A stretch of DNA of 25,915 nucleotides from a virus, in the IMG/VR virus record IMGVR_UViG_3300037137_000987, positions 1 to 25,915 of that record. One strand, given 5' to 3'. Positions 7,586 through 14,851 of this stretch are shown here, in pieces. Below the pieces are notes generated by a model. It worked only from the letters and a program-made list of their open reading frames with translations, was not told where the DNA came from and made no database searches. A program made the position numbers and the translations under genes. Position 1 is the first letter of the stretch, and each line of letters opens with the position of its first letter.

Positions 7586-7959
7586 TAACAGAACTCGAAA
7601 TCGTTAGGAAGTATCTTGGAGTGGAGTATCATCCCCAGAAAATGAACTGCTGGATGTTCGTGAAGGCGATTTACTCTGACCTGGGGCGGCCCCTGGTAGA
7701 CATTCAGGATTTTCTTGAAACCAAGAATGTGGATGAGGTTCCCCGCTTGGCCCAGGAGTATAAAGACGCTGTGGTCAGTGTAGAAAAACCAGAATTGTTC
7801 GACATGGTTATGCTGAGCATTCACGGCAAATTGCACGCGGGAATAGTTCTATCCAAGGGTCGATTCATCCACCTAATGAAAGCAGGGGCGGGCGTTTGCA
7901 AGTTGGGCGACTTGCGGTGGTGGTCAAACATAATCGGATATTATAGGCAGGTGGCTTAA
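7582..7959 (+). CDS. Tail-tip NlpC/P60 peptidase, lambda gpK-like
   Basis: A 125-residue protein starting at the ATG that overlaps the L-like stop; an upstream in-frame extension exists but runs inside the L gene and has no better start. Catalytic-type residues are visible: Cys23 in 'KMNCWMFVKAIY', His85 in 'LHAGIVL' and His97 in 'RFIHLMKAG', the Cys-His-His order of NlpC/P60 cell-wall peptidases. Lambda K also carries a JAB/Mov34 domain, which is missing here, so this is the shorter peptidase-only form. It probably cuts peptidoglycan cross-links at infection or acts in tip assembly. It ends in a TAATG overlap with the J-like gene. Confidence 0.78.
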   Translation: MITELEIVRKYLGVEYHPQKMNCWMFVKAIYSDLGRPLVDIQDFLETKNVDEVPRLAQEYKDAVVSVEKPELFDMVMLSIHGKLHAGIVLSKGRFIHLMKAGAGVCKLGDLRWWSNIIGYYRQVA

Positions 7960-10900
7960 TGCTGAATTTCACATATGTCCCAGAACGATTTTCGAAAAAG
8001 GGCTCTGTATTAAAGGCCGAAGTATACGATCCTGGCAAACCGTATATTTACTACATTCAAAGACTTAAACTTTTTCCCGAAAAATTCGATCCTGAAAAAT
8101 TCACGATCATTGACGCAGGGGCGGTCGTGACTGACCTGAATAAAATCCCCAAGCGGAAGGCCCAGGTTGTTATCACTCCCAAGATCGAATGGGGACTTTT
8201 GGTATGGGCGGCAAATGCAATATGGACTTATGCTTTGGCGCATCCATATGTCTTTTGGATGACGGTTGTCTCCACAAGTTATTCAATTTATTCGTCCCTG
8301 ACAACAAAAGCGCGTATGCCCTCCTTCGGGGGCTTCGGCGCGGGGATGGATGAGTCCTCTCCCACATACGGCTGGGACGGGATCAAGCAGACCTGCGAGG
8401 TAGGGATCCCGGTATCTATCGTTTACGGCGAGCACCGCACGGGAGGGAATGTTATTAACGAATATGTCCGGACAGACGGTAATCTCAATTATTATCACTG
8501 CCTCACATGCCTGGGAGAGGGAGAGATCGAGAGCATTGAGTCCGGCCTCGTCAATAAAAACCCCATTGAGAACTTTTCGGGAATAACCGTCACGAAACGT
8601 ATGGGCACGAATAGCCAGACGGTAATCCCGAACTTTGAAGATTTGCATAATCTCAGTAATTCAATCGATATAGAACTGCTCAAAAACGATCCATATATTT
8701 ATACGACTGTGGACGACGACGTAGAAGCGTTCGAAGTACACCTTTCTCTTCCCAATGGGCTATGGGCTCAGGTCGCAGAAACAGGGCAGATAACGGCATG
8801 GGAAGTTTCTTATCGGGTGGAATATAAATTACATTCGGCGGGGAGTTACACTGACCTTGGAATAATGACTATCAGCGAAAAGAACCGCTCGACGGTTCGT
8901 AGGGTGTTTCGGAAAGCCGGGTTAACTGCGGGGCAATATGATATCAGGATTACCAGGACGAGTGACGATAATGACGACACACACACTGGCACCCTTTACC
9001 TGCTCTATATTGACGAGATAAAGTGCGATGATCTTACTTACCCCAATTCAGCCCTGGTTGCAGTCGAGGCCCTAGCCACGAACGAGCTCAGCGGTTCGGC
9101 CCCGAACCTAACCTGGGTCGTTAAGGGAAAAAAGGTTCGGGTTCCCGACGTGCGGACTGCGGGAGACATCGCGGTCGCCTGGGATGACTATTATTATGAT
9201 CCTGACGCGGAACTTTTCAAGCTCCTTGCTGACGACACCGCGCTTGTCTGGGACGGGGTAACCTATGTCACCGCTTACAGCGCGAATCCTATCTGGTGCT
9301 GCCGTGACCTCATCCTCGCCTCACGCTACGGCCTCGGAAGGTTTATCGATTCCACCTTGATGAACGATAGTCGGCTTCTTGAAGGGGCCCTGTATTGCGA
9401 AGAGAAAGTTGCGGATGGCATAGGAGGCTGGGAAAAGCGTTATCGTCTGGATGTTGTTATCGATTCTCTGACAAGGGCGCTTGACCTTATCTCGCAGCTC
9501 ACCGCCGCATTTAATGCCTTTCCTTTTTACAGTTCGGGAATGGTCGGAATGATTGTCGATAAAGCACTTGATCTCCCCACTCAAGAATTCGGGATGGGGA
9601 ATATCATCAAAGACTCGTTCAACCAGTCATGGAAATCTATTTCAGAAATCCCGAATGTTATCGAAGTCACGTTCAACGATGCCGAGAAAGACTATGAGCA
9701 AGACACGATTCTGGTGAAGGACGAAGTCGCCCTGGCTGCTGGGGAGCCGGAGCGCCCAATCAAGCTGAGGGTGTTCTGCACGCGGACTACTCAGGCCATT
9801 CGTCTGGGAAGATATGCCCTTTATGTCGCAAAATATATCAACCGTTCAATAACCCTTCGGGCCGGGATTGATGCTATTCTTTGCCAGGTAGGGGACAGAA
9901 TTGATATTGCTCACGACGTTCCTGCGTGGGGGTTCTCAGGCCGACTTGCGGCGGGGAGCACGACGACAACAGTTTACCTTGACCGTTCGGTTGAGGTGGA
10001 GTCCGGAAAGACATATGAAGTCCAGGTCTGCTATGGCGCGAACGTGATCGAAACCCGGACAGTTACTTCGGCGGTGGGGGCGCATACCTCTCTGACTATC
10101 ACGCCCGCGCTCACGGGCACGCCCGAAGAAGATGCGGTTTATTCTTTCGGGGAAGAGAACATCGTCTGTAAACCTTTTATCGTGGTTTCTCTTGACCGTC
10201 TTAATTCAGACGAGGTTGAGATCAGCGCAGTGGAATATGATGCGCGGGTATATTCCGAAGACGCTATGATTCTTCCACAGACGAACTACTCCGCACTGGA
10301 GTTCGATACTCCCTTAGTTACTGACCTCGCGCTTACTGAGCGCCTTGTCAAACTCGGGGATGGAACGATCGAAAACTGTATTGACGTGTGGTTCGCAAAG
10401 CCATCAATAGACGACAGGCATATCTGGGCTTATGAGAAAGCGAAAATTTACCTTTCGGATAATGGCGGGGCCAGTTGGGTGTATCGGGGAGAAACCGATG
10501 GGGCGTCTTTTTCTATTATCGGCAATATTGAAGCGGGGACCGAATACACCGTTGCTGTTGTTTCCGCTTCTAAGTTTGGAAAAGATAAAGCAATTTCAGC
10601 ATGTCCCCAGGAAACTATCACAGTCCAGGGCAAGGCGCTTCCCCCGAACGATGTCGCTGGGTTTGTAGTTATCCAGAGCCGTGATCGACTTTATATGACA
10701 TGGACGAGCGTTTCAGATGCCGACCTTTCCGGGTATGAAATCCGCAAGGGAACGAGTTGGGGATCCGGCGACCTAGTGGCGACGAACATTCGTCAGAATT
10801 ATCTCATCAGCCTGAGCATTGAAGTGGGGGCAGCCCAGGATTACTGGATTAAGGCAATCGATACTTCCGGCAATTATTCAGACGCTGCGACACAAGCCAT

Positions 10901-11975
10901 TCTCACTGTCGACAATGTCCCATTCACGAACCTTATCGAAAGCTATTCAGAACAAACCGCCTGGACGGGCGACAAAGTCGGGCTGGTAAAGAGCGGGGAC
11001 AACTTGAAGTTTATTCCAGGCCCTTCCGCTTCGATAAGCCCTAGTATGTCTCCTAGCACAAGTCCCTCGCCGTCCAAGAGCCCATCAGCTAGTCCTAGCC
11101 ACTCAGCGTCGGCTAGTCCTTCTCCTTCGATTAGTCCAAGTAAATCACCGTCAGCAAGTCCTTCTTCGAGCCATTCACCGAGTCACTCTGCCTCTGCGAG
11201 TCCTTCACCAAGCGCTTCTCCTTCTTCCAGTCATTCACCTAGCCATTCAGCTTCGGCAAGTCCTTCCCCGAGTGCCTCACCAAGTCCTTCTCCTTCAGTG
11301 AGCCCTTCATCCTCTAAGAGTCCGTCGGTGTCGCCTTCGGTTAGTCCGTCGGCGAGTGTCTCTCCTTCGGTCAGCCCTTCTCCGGGAAGTTACCTGACGG
11401 GAACGTACACCACCCCGGTGCGAGACGTGGGGTTTGTCGCAACGTTCAAGATCGGAATAGACGCTGTCGCTACGGTTTCGAGCGACGATACCTGGCAGGC
11501 TTTCGGAGAGCAAACGTTCGAAGATCTCGAGGATAGCGATCGTTTCGCGGGCGCGGAACTTCCGGGGGCATTGACTTTTGAGATTATAACTTCTGAGGAT
11601 AACATCACCTGGACGGATTGGGCGGCTTGGCAGCCGGGCGATTATCGCTGCCGATACTTTCAGCTTCGTATGACAATGACACGCTCGAGCACTTCGCAAA
11701 TATTATTGTGCTCTCAGTTCGATTATTACGCTGACCTCCCGGACGTTGACGACTTCGGGACAGGAGAGGTCACAGTAGCGGCAGACGGTGCCGTGATTAC
11801 TTTCGTCAAAGAGTACCATCAAATTCCTTCCGTCAACATCGACATTTTGAGTGGTGACGGTTTCATTCATAAATTCACGGTGGCCCCGGACTTGACAGAC
11901 ACCACCATAAAACTTTACAGCCTCGCGGGAGTCACGCAGACCGGGACGTTCCGCTGGGCAAGCCATGGAGTCTGA
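7959..11975 (+). CDS. Host specificity/tip attachment protein, lambda gpJ-like, with Ser-Pro repeat
   Basis: A 1338-residue central tail-tip protein. Residues 1-75 are beta-rich, then about 78-113 is strongly hydrophobic ('WGLLVWAANAIWTYALAHPY' onward). From about 130 the J core begins ('SSPTYGWDGIKQTCEVGIPV' and 'VYGEHRTGGNVI'). The tail-tip hub domains continue to about 780. Two fibronectin III-like domains follow, roughly 790-890 and 895-985 ('LSGYEIRKG', 'DYWIKAIDTSGNYSDAA'). Residues 1022-1142 are a Ser-Pro repeat, and the last 195 residues form two globular domains, the final one ending 'GTFRWASHGV' like H-type-lectin or fibre tips. There is no separate gpI gene, so the N-terminal extension may replace it. 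The tip should bind the host receptor. The start overlaps the K-like stop. Confidence 0.85.
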   Translation: MLNFTYVPERFSKKGSVLKAEVYDPGKPYIYYIQRLKLFPEKFDPEKFTIIDAGAVVTDLNKIPKRKAQVVITPKIEWGLLVWAANAIWTYALAHPYVFWMTVVSTSYSIYSSLTTKARMPSFGGFGAGMDESSPTYGWDGIKQTCEVGIPVSIVYGEHRTGGNVINEYVRTDGNLNYYHCLTCLGEGEIESIESGLVNKNPIENFSGITVTKRMGTNSQTVIPNFEDLHNLSNSIDIELLKNDPYIYTTVDDDVEAFEVHLSLPNGLWAQVAETGQITAWEVSYRVEYKLHSAGSYTDLGIMTISEKNRSTVRRVFRKAGLTAGQYDIRITRTSDDNDDTHTGTLYLLYIDEIKCDDLTYPNSALVAVEALATNELSGSAPNLTWVVKGKKVRVPDVRTAGDIAVAWDDYYYDPDAELFKLLADDTALVWDGVTYVTAYSANPIWCCRDLILASRYGLGRFIDSTLMNDSRLLEGALYCEEKVADGIGGWEKRYRLDVVIDSLTRALDLISQLTAAFNAFPFYSSGMVGMIVDKALDLPTQEFGMGNIIKDSFNQSWKSISEIPNVIEVTFNDAEKDYEQDTILVKDEVALAAGEPERPIKLRVFCTRTTQAIRLGRYALYVAKYINRSITLRAGIDAILCQVGDRIDIAHDVPAWGFSGRLAAGSTTTTVYLDRSVEVESGKTYEVQVCYGANVIETRTVTSAVGAHTSLTITPALTGTPEEDAVYSFGEENIVCKPFIVVSLDRLNSDEVEISAVEYDARVYSEDAMILPQTNYSALEFDTPLVTDLALTERLVKLGDGTIENCIDVWFAKPSIDDRHIWAYEKAKIYLSDNGGASWVYRGETDGASFSIIGNIEAGTEYTVAVVSASKFGKDKAISACPQETITVQGKALPPNDVAGFVVIQSRDRLYMTWTSVSDADLSGYEIRKGTSWGSGDLVATNIRQNYLISLSIEVGAAQDYWIKAIDTSGNYSDAATQAILTVDNVPFTNLIESYSEQTAWTGDKVGLVKSGDNLKFIPGPSASISPSMSPSTSPSPSKSPSASPSHSASASPSPSISPSKSPSASPSSSHSPSHSASASPSPSASPSSSHSPSHSASASPSPSASPSPSPSVSPSSSKSPSVSPSVSPSASVSPSVSPSPGSYLTGTYTTPVRDVGFVATFKIGIDAVATVSSDDTWQAFGEQTFEDLEDSDRFAGAELPGALTFEIITSEDNITWTDWAAWQPGDYRCRYFQLRMTMTRSSTSQILLCSQFDYYADLPDVDDFGTGEVTVAADGAVITFVKEYHQIPSVNIDILSGDGFIHKFTVAPDLTDTTIKLYSLAGVTQTGTFRWASHGV
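11022..11384 (+). repeat. Ser-Pro repeat tract inside the J-like gene
   Basis: 363 bases encode 121 residues made almost only of Ser, Pro and Ala with a few Lys, His and Val, in units such as 'SPSASPS' and 'SPSKSPS'. A longer block containing 'SSSHSPSHSASASPSPSAS' occurs twice in a row, at about 11165-11225 and 11222-11282. Codons differ between copies (TCT, TCA, TCG, AGT, AGC all used), so the protein repeat is better kept than the DNA repeat. It probably forms an extended, flexible stalk between the FN3 domains and the receptor-binding tip. Confidence 0.9.
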
Positions 11976-11978
11976 AAA

Positions 11979-12194
11979 ATGAAAAGCATCATTCCTCACA
12001 AACTGGTGGTTTCCTTCTCTACCGACGGGTCGGTCAAGTCGGCGATTCTACAATATAAAATCAACGTTGACGGTGCCGTCAAAAATGAGTTTTTTACGAT
12101 GGCCGTTAAAGACGGCATCAGCAAGGCCGTGCTTGACGGAACTCTCGCAATGGCAAAAGCGCATGTGGAACTGGGGGAGAAAATAAATGAATAA
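11979..12194 (+). CDS. Small hypothetical phage protein
   Basis: A 71-residue protein just after the J-like gene, with GGAG upstream of the ATG. It has a beta-type first half ('KLVVSFSTDGSVKSAILQYKI') and a helical second half rich in Ala and Lys. No motif for function is recognised. Small proteins in this place are common after J and are usually structural or fibre-assembly accessories. The stop region overlaps the start of the following small membrane ORF by 8 bases. Confidence 0.6.
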   Translation: MKSIIPHKLVVSFSTDGSVKSAILQYKINVDGAVKNEFFTMAVKDGISKAVLDGTLAMAKAHVELGEKINE

Positions 12195-12339
12195 GAAAAA
12201 CCTGGTGGGGCTGGGGGCGATTCTTTCCACATTGGTTTCCTTGGGAATGTGGATTTGGTACGGATCACTTCCATCATTCGATAAAGCAGAGGCGTCGTTC
12301 AATGAAACAAACTCAACTTTCGAGGAGGTAATTAAATGA
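12187..12339 (+). CDS. Small single-span membrane protein
   Basis: A 50-residue ORF with a strong GGGGGAG Shine-Dalgarno seven bases before the ATG. It begins with 'MNKKNLVGLGAILSTLVSLG', a positive N-terminus and a hydrophobic helix to about residue 26, then an acidic tail. It overlaps the upstream gene by 8 bases and the downstream fibre gene by 4 (ATGA), and its 3' end carries the GAGGAGG of that fibre gene. The tight packing supports a real gene. Function unknown. Confidence 0.6.
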   Translation: MNKKNLVGLGAILSTLVSLGMWIWYGSLPSFDKAEASFNETNSTFEEVIK

Positions 12340-13409
12340 GAAAAATTTTTACAGTCTTAACCCTGGGTTTGTTTTTGGTTGCGTCTCCCAGTTATGCGGT
12401 CTGGAACGCGGCAAAACCCGCAAATGACGGTAAGATCAAGGAAGCCCCAGCGGAGATTCGGGCGAACTGGGCTGCTATCGCTACGGGAACGGATGCGGTT
12501 CTTTGCGTCAACAACGCGAAGATGTGCGCGGCAGCAGCGATCGGGGACGATAAGCTGGCACAGATAACAAACCCGGCTAAGGTTTCGGGTGCGGCCTTGA
12601 CCTTGTTGGGGAGCATTCCCAGTTCGGCAAACGGCCAGGTACCAATTGCCAACGGAGGGACGGGGCAGTCCACCGCGACAACAGCAGCGACGGCACTTCT
12701 TCCGACGCAGACGGGGAATTCAGGCAAGGCCCTTGTCACCAACGCCACGGTTCAATCCTGGGGATATCCCGCGAGTTTAACGATAGCTAGCGCAGCGACG
12801 GGAGACTTGCTTTACTACAATGGCACGGTATGGACGAGAATTGCTGCGGGGACAAGCGGGTATTATCTTAAAGCAGCAGGAGCAGGGGCTCCAGTGTGGA
12901 CGGATGTTTTTAATATAACGACCGGGCATGATCACGATGGAGCTGATAGCAAGAAAATTCCAGTGGGATCAATTAGTGCAACTGGGACTCCAGGGATTAC
13001 GAATTTTTTACGAGGGGACGGTACTTGGTCTGTTGCTGGAATCACTGATTATACAGCAGGGACATATGTAGAAGTAACAGCAGCGACAGAAAGAACACAA
13101 GACCCAGATGCAGCCTATGAGAAGATGAAAGAACTCACCCCGCTTATGCGGGCGGGAACCGTAACAGTCTCTTTTGACTTATTTTGTGGAGATCCTTCAG
13201 GGAGAGGGAGAGCCTATATCAATGATATCGCTGTTGGGACAGAACAAGCACCGGGGGGGACTTATACGACTTATACAGAAAATTTTACTGTTGCTGTTGG
13301 AGATGTTATTCAGGTCTGGACTAAAGGTACTAGTTTTTCTACTAAAGTTAAAAATTTAATTGTGAAGACTGGAAAACCGACAATTCCATCCGAAGTAACA
13401 AGTTATTAA
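12336..13409 (+). CDS. Tail-fibre-like protein with an N-terminal signal peptide
   Basis: A 357-residue protein with GAGGAGG before the ATG. Residues 1-21 are a classic Sec signal peptide ('MRKIFTVLTLGLFLVASPSY', then Ala21 before Val22). What follows is phage-fibre-like: 'VWNAAKPANDGKIKEAPAEI', 'IPIANGGTGQSTAT'-type repeats near 105, 'GHDHDGADSKKIPVGSIS' near 200, and 'TNFLRGDGTWS'. The C-terminal 120 residues look like a small beta-sandwich. Fibres are normally assembled in the cytoplasm, so an export signal is odd: it could be a surface-displayed protein in the lysogen, or a fibre exported by accident of gene fusion. The last third is visibly AT-richer than the first two thirds. Confidence 0.75.
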   Translation: MRKIFTVLTLGLFLVASPSYAVWNAAKPANDGKIKEAPAEIRANWAAIATGTDAVLCVNNAKMCAAAAIGDDKLAQITNPAKVSGAALTLLGSIPSSANGQVPIANGGTGQSTATTAATALLPTQTGNSGKALVTNATVQSWGYPASLTIASAATGDLLYYNGTVWTRIAAGTSGYYLKAAGAGAPVWTDVFNITTGHDHDGADSKKIPVGSISATGTPGITNFLRGDGTWSVAGITDYTAGTYVEVTAATERTQDPDAAYEKMKELTPLMRAGTVTVSFDLFCGDPSGRGRAYINDIAVGTEQAPGGTYTTYTENFTVAVGDVIQVWTKGTSFSTKVKNLIVKTGKPTIPSEVTSY

Positions 13410-13420
13410 AGGAAGTCCTT

Positions 13421-13516
13421 ATGGGCCAACAAGACAACGGTTTCACACACAAAGATGGAGCTAATAACAAGGAGCCGACCAATGGAACCAGAGCATTTAG
13501 CAACTTTTTCTCTTGA
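13421..13516 (+). CDS. Possible 31-residue peptide
   Basis: A short ORF between the fibre gene and the next membrane protein, preceded by AAAGGAAG. It encodes a hydrophilic peptide ('MGQQDNGFTHKDGANNKEP' onward). It overlaps the next gene by 35 bases in another frame. No family is recognised; it may be only a leader that carries ribosomes to the AAGGAG of the following gene. Confidence 0.25.
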   Translation: MGQQDNGFTHKDGANNKEPTNGTRAFSNFFS

Positions 13517-13889
13517 ATGGATTCGGATGCTGGTTTATACGGCCATTTCTATATTCACTGGAGCCGGGGCCATAATCACCGTTACGTGGAAATTGGCTCA
13601 ACACGAGAAAAAACTACGGGATGATTTTACGGATAAAATAGAATCAGCGATCAAAAACGGGGATACAAAACGAGCGAGGATTTACGAAAGGTTGGATGAA
13701 TATAAAAACTTTTCTGAGGCGTCTTTTATTCGTAAAGATATGTGCGGAATCATGCACACAGGAACCGCTCAGGAAATCAGTAAAGTTTATGGGCGGTTAG
13801 ATGGATTCGATCGGAAATTGACGGAAGTTGATGTGAAGCTTGACGATCTTAAAACACTAATTATCCAGGGGGTGAGTCATCATGACTGA
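13482..13889 (+). CDS. Membrane-anchored coiled-coil protein (possible lysis protein)
   Basis: A 135-residue protein. The start at 13482 is chosen because AAGGAG lies seven bases upstream, whereas the earlier in-frame ATG at 13455 has no such site. Residues about 14-36 form one membrane helix ('MLVYTAISIFTGAGAIITV'), followed by about 95 residues of charged, heptad-like helix with 'LAQHEKKLRDDFTDKIESA' and 'VYGRLDGFDRKLTEVDVKLD'. One anchor plus a coiled coil is the architecture of inner-membrane spanins and of some holin accessory proteins. It lies at the head of a run of small membrane proteins, which fits a lysis cassette. The exact role is inferred. Its end overlaps the next gene by 8 bases. 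Confidence 0.6.
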   Translation: MEPEHLATFSLEWIRMLVYTAISIFTGAGAIITVTWKLAQHEKKLRDDFTDKIESAIKNGDTKRARIYERLDEYKNFSEASFIRKDMCGIMHTGTAQEISKVYGRLDGFDRKLTEVDVKLDDLKTLIIQGVSHHD

Positions 13890-14355
13890 GACCCTTCAAC
13901 AACTTATTTTTTCTCTCCAGATCGTTTGGCTCGCGGCGTTCACGTGGTTCTACGGACGTGGCGGGATTCATGACAGCTGGATCCGGCGTTACCTGGGCAC
14001 TGCCTGGATGACCTTGGGGGTTGTGGTATTCAGCCTTTGGCAGGGGACGTTCCACTGGGCTTATTTGAGCTTCTATCCTATCGCTATCGCAGGGTGCGTT
14101 ATTGGGTACGGTAAGGGTACCCTTGGGGTGAGATTGGGCCGGAGAGCCCTACAGGGGCTAGTTTTTGGCCTATCCCCCAGTGCGATGGCAATCTACCAGC
14201 ACGCCTGGGGGGCTTGGGCGTTTAATATAGGCTTGGCAATTGCGTCTTGCGTTGTGATTGGCGGATTGAACGTATTCGCCAACGCCCGCAAGAACGAGAC
14301 GTTAATTGCTACGCTAAGCTTCGCACTGGTTTTATTTTTAGTGTCTAAACCATAG
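13882..14355 (+). CDS. Multi-pass membrane protein, unknown function
   Basis: A 157-residue, Trp-rich hydrophobic protein with a GGGGGTGAG Shine-Dalgarno. About four to five membrane segments can be seen ('IVWLAAFTWFY', 'AWMTLGVVVFSLW', 'YLSFYPIAIAGCVIGY', 'AWAFNIGLAIASCVVIGGL', 'TLIATLSFALVLFLV'). It has a Gly-rich, Arg-containing loop in the middle. I do not recognise a family with certainty; it could be a holin-like or superinfection-related protein of the phage. Position among small membrane genes suggests lysis or envelope work. It overlaps the previous gene by 8 bases. Confidence 0.6.
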   Translation: MTETLQQLIFSLQIVWLAAFTWFYGRGGIHDSWIRRYLGTAWMTLGVVVFSLWQGTFHWAYLSFYPIAIAGCVIGYGKGTLGVRLGRRALQGLVFGLSPSAMAIYQHAWGAWAFNIGLAIASCVVIGGLNVFANARKNETLIATLSFALVLFLVSKP

Positions 14356-14365
14356 GAGGTTAATC

Positions 14366-14560
14366 ATGGGATTTATTATTTGGTTTCAAACTCATTGGCA
14401 AGAAATTGTCCAGATTTACCTGGCTGTAGTTGGGGCGGCATCGCTCATCGTTAAACTTACTCCAACGCTTAAGGACGACACGATCCTTCTGAACATAATT
14501 AGGTTCATCGCGAAATATCTGGCTTTGAACGTCAACGCACCAACTGAAAGACCGAGTTAA
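14366..14560 (+). CDS. Small holin-like membrane protein
   Basis: A 64-residue protein with TAGGAGG before the ATG. It has one hydrophobic helix ('EIVQIYLAVVGAASLIVKL') followed by 'TPTLKDDTILLNIIRFIAKY'. The pattern of a Trp-containing N-terminus, one helix and 'KLTPT.KDD' is common in small phage membrane proteins placed in lysis regions and often called holin-like. Whether it forms holes is not shown. Its TAA overlaps the next ATG by one base. Confidence 0.55.
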   Translation: MGFIIWFQTHWQEIVQIYLAVVGAASLIVKLTPTLKDDTILLNIIRFIAKYLALNVNAPTERPS

Positions 14561-14739
14561 TGTGGGAAGTCATCGGGAATATTCTTAAGATCATCTTCTT
14601 TCTTCTGACTTGGCGGAGGGAGGCCACAGAGGAAAACAAGAAGGAGCAGGAGGCCCTAGCAAAGGAGGCGAGCGATGCTATTAAAAGCGGTTCTATTAGC
14701 CGGATCAATGCTGTGGTTGTTGGGTTGCGCAACCAGTAA
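14560..14739 (+). CDS. Small membrane protein, host frame of the nested lipoprotein
   Basis: A 59-residue ORF that starts inside the stop of the holin-like gene (TAATG). It has a short hydrophobic segment ('VIGNILKIIFFLLTW') then a highly charged helix with 'REATEENKKEQEALAKEASD'. A single N-terminal anchor plus charged helix recalls an inner-membrane spanin but is much shorter than Rz. The 3' third contains, in another frame, the start of a lipoprotein gene, as Rz1 is nested in Rz. Confidence 0.5.
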   Translation: MWEVIGNILKIIFFLLTWRREATEENKKEQEALAKEASDAIKSGSISRINAVVVGLRNQ

Positions 14740-14851
14740 GACGATTCTGTACCCCATCACGAACGAAGACATTTTTTTTGAAGGGGACAAAATTTGCATG
14801 AGCCAGTTTTACTTTAACGAGGTATTGCAGGCTAAGATAAAAAAGAAATAA
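14675..14851 (+). CDS. Small lipoprotein, Rz1/o-spanin-like
   Basis: A 58-residue ORF beginning at an ATG six bases after AAAGGAGG. The N-terminus is a lipoprotein signal: 'MLLKAVLLAGSMLWLLGC' with lipobox Leu-Leu-Gly-Cys and Cys18 as the lipidated residue, leaving a mature peptide of 41 residues. It overlaps the preceding membrane-protein gene by 65 bases in a different frame. Length, signal and nesting match outer-membrane spanins of the Rz1 type, which disrupt the outer membrane at lysis together with an inner-membrane partner. The mature part is not proline-rich as in lambda Rz1. It points to a diderm host. Confidence 0.65.
   Translation: MLLKAVLLAGSMLWLLGCATSKTILYPITNEDIFFEGDKICMSQFYFNEVLQAKIKKK

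Noticed and set aside
11307-11699. Leftward 130-residue ORF opposite the Ser-Pro repeat
   Set aside because: Arg-rich antisense shadow of the repeat; no start signal and opposite to the operon.
14532-14732. Leftward ORF that might hold the missing integrase C-terminus
   Set aside because: It has no His-x-x-Arg or Tyr motif and is antisense to the small membrane protein.
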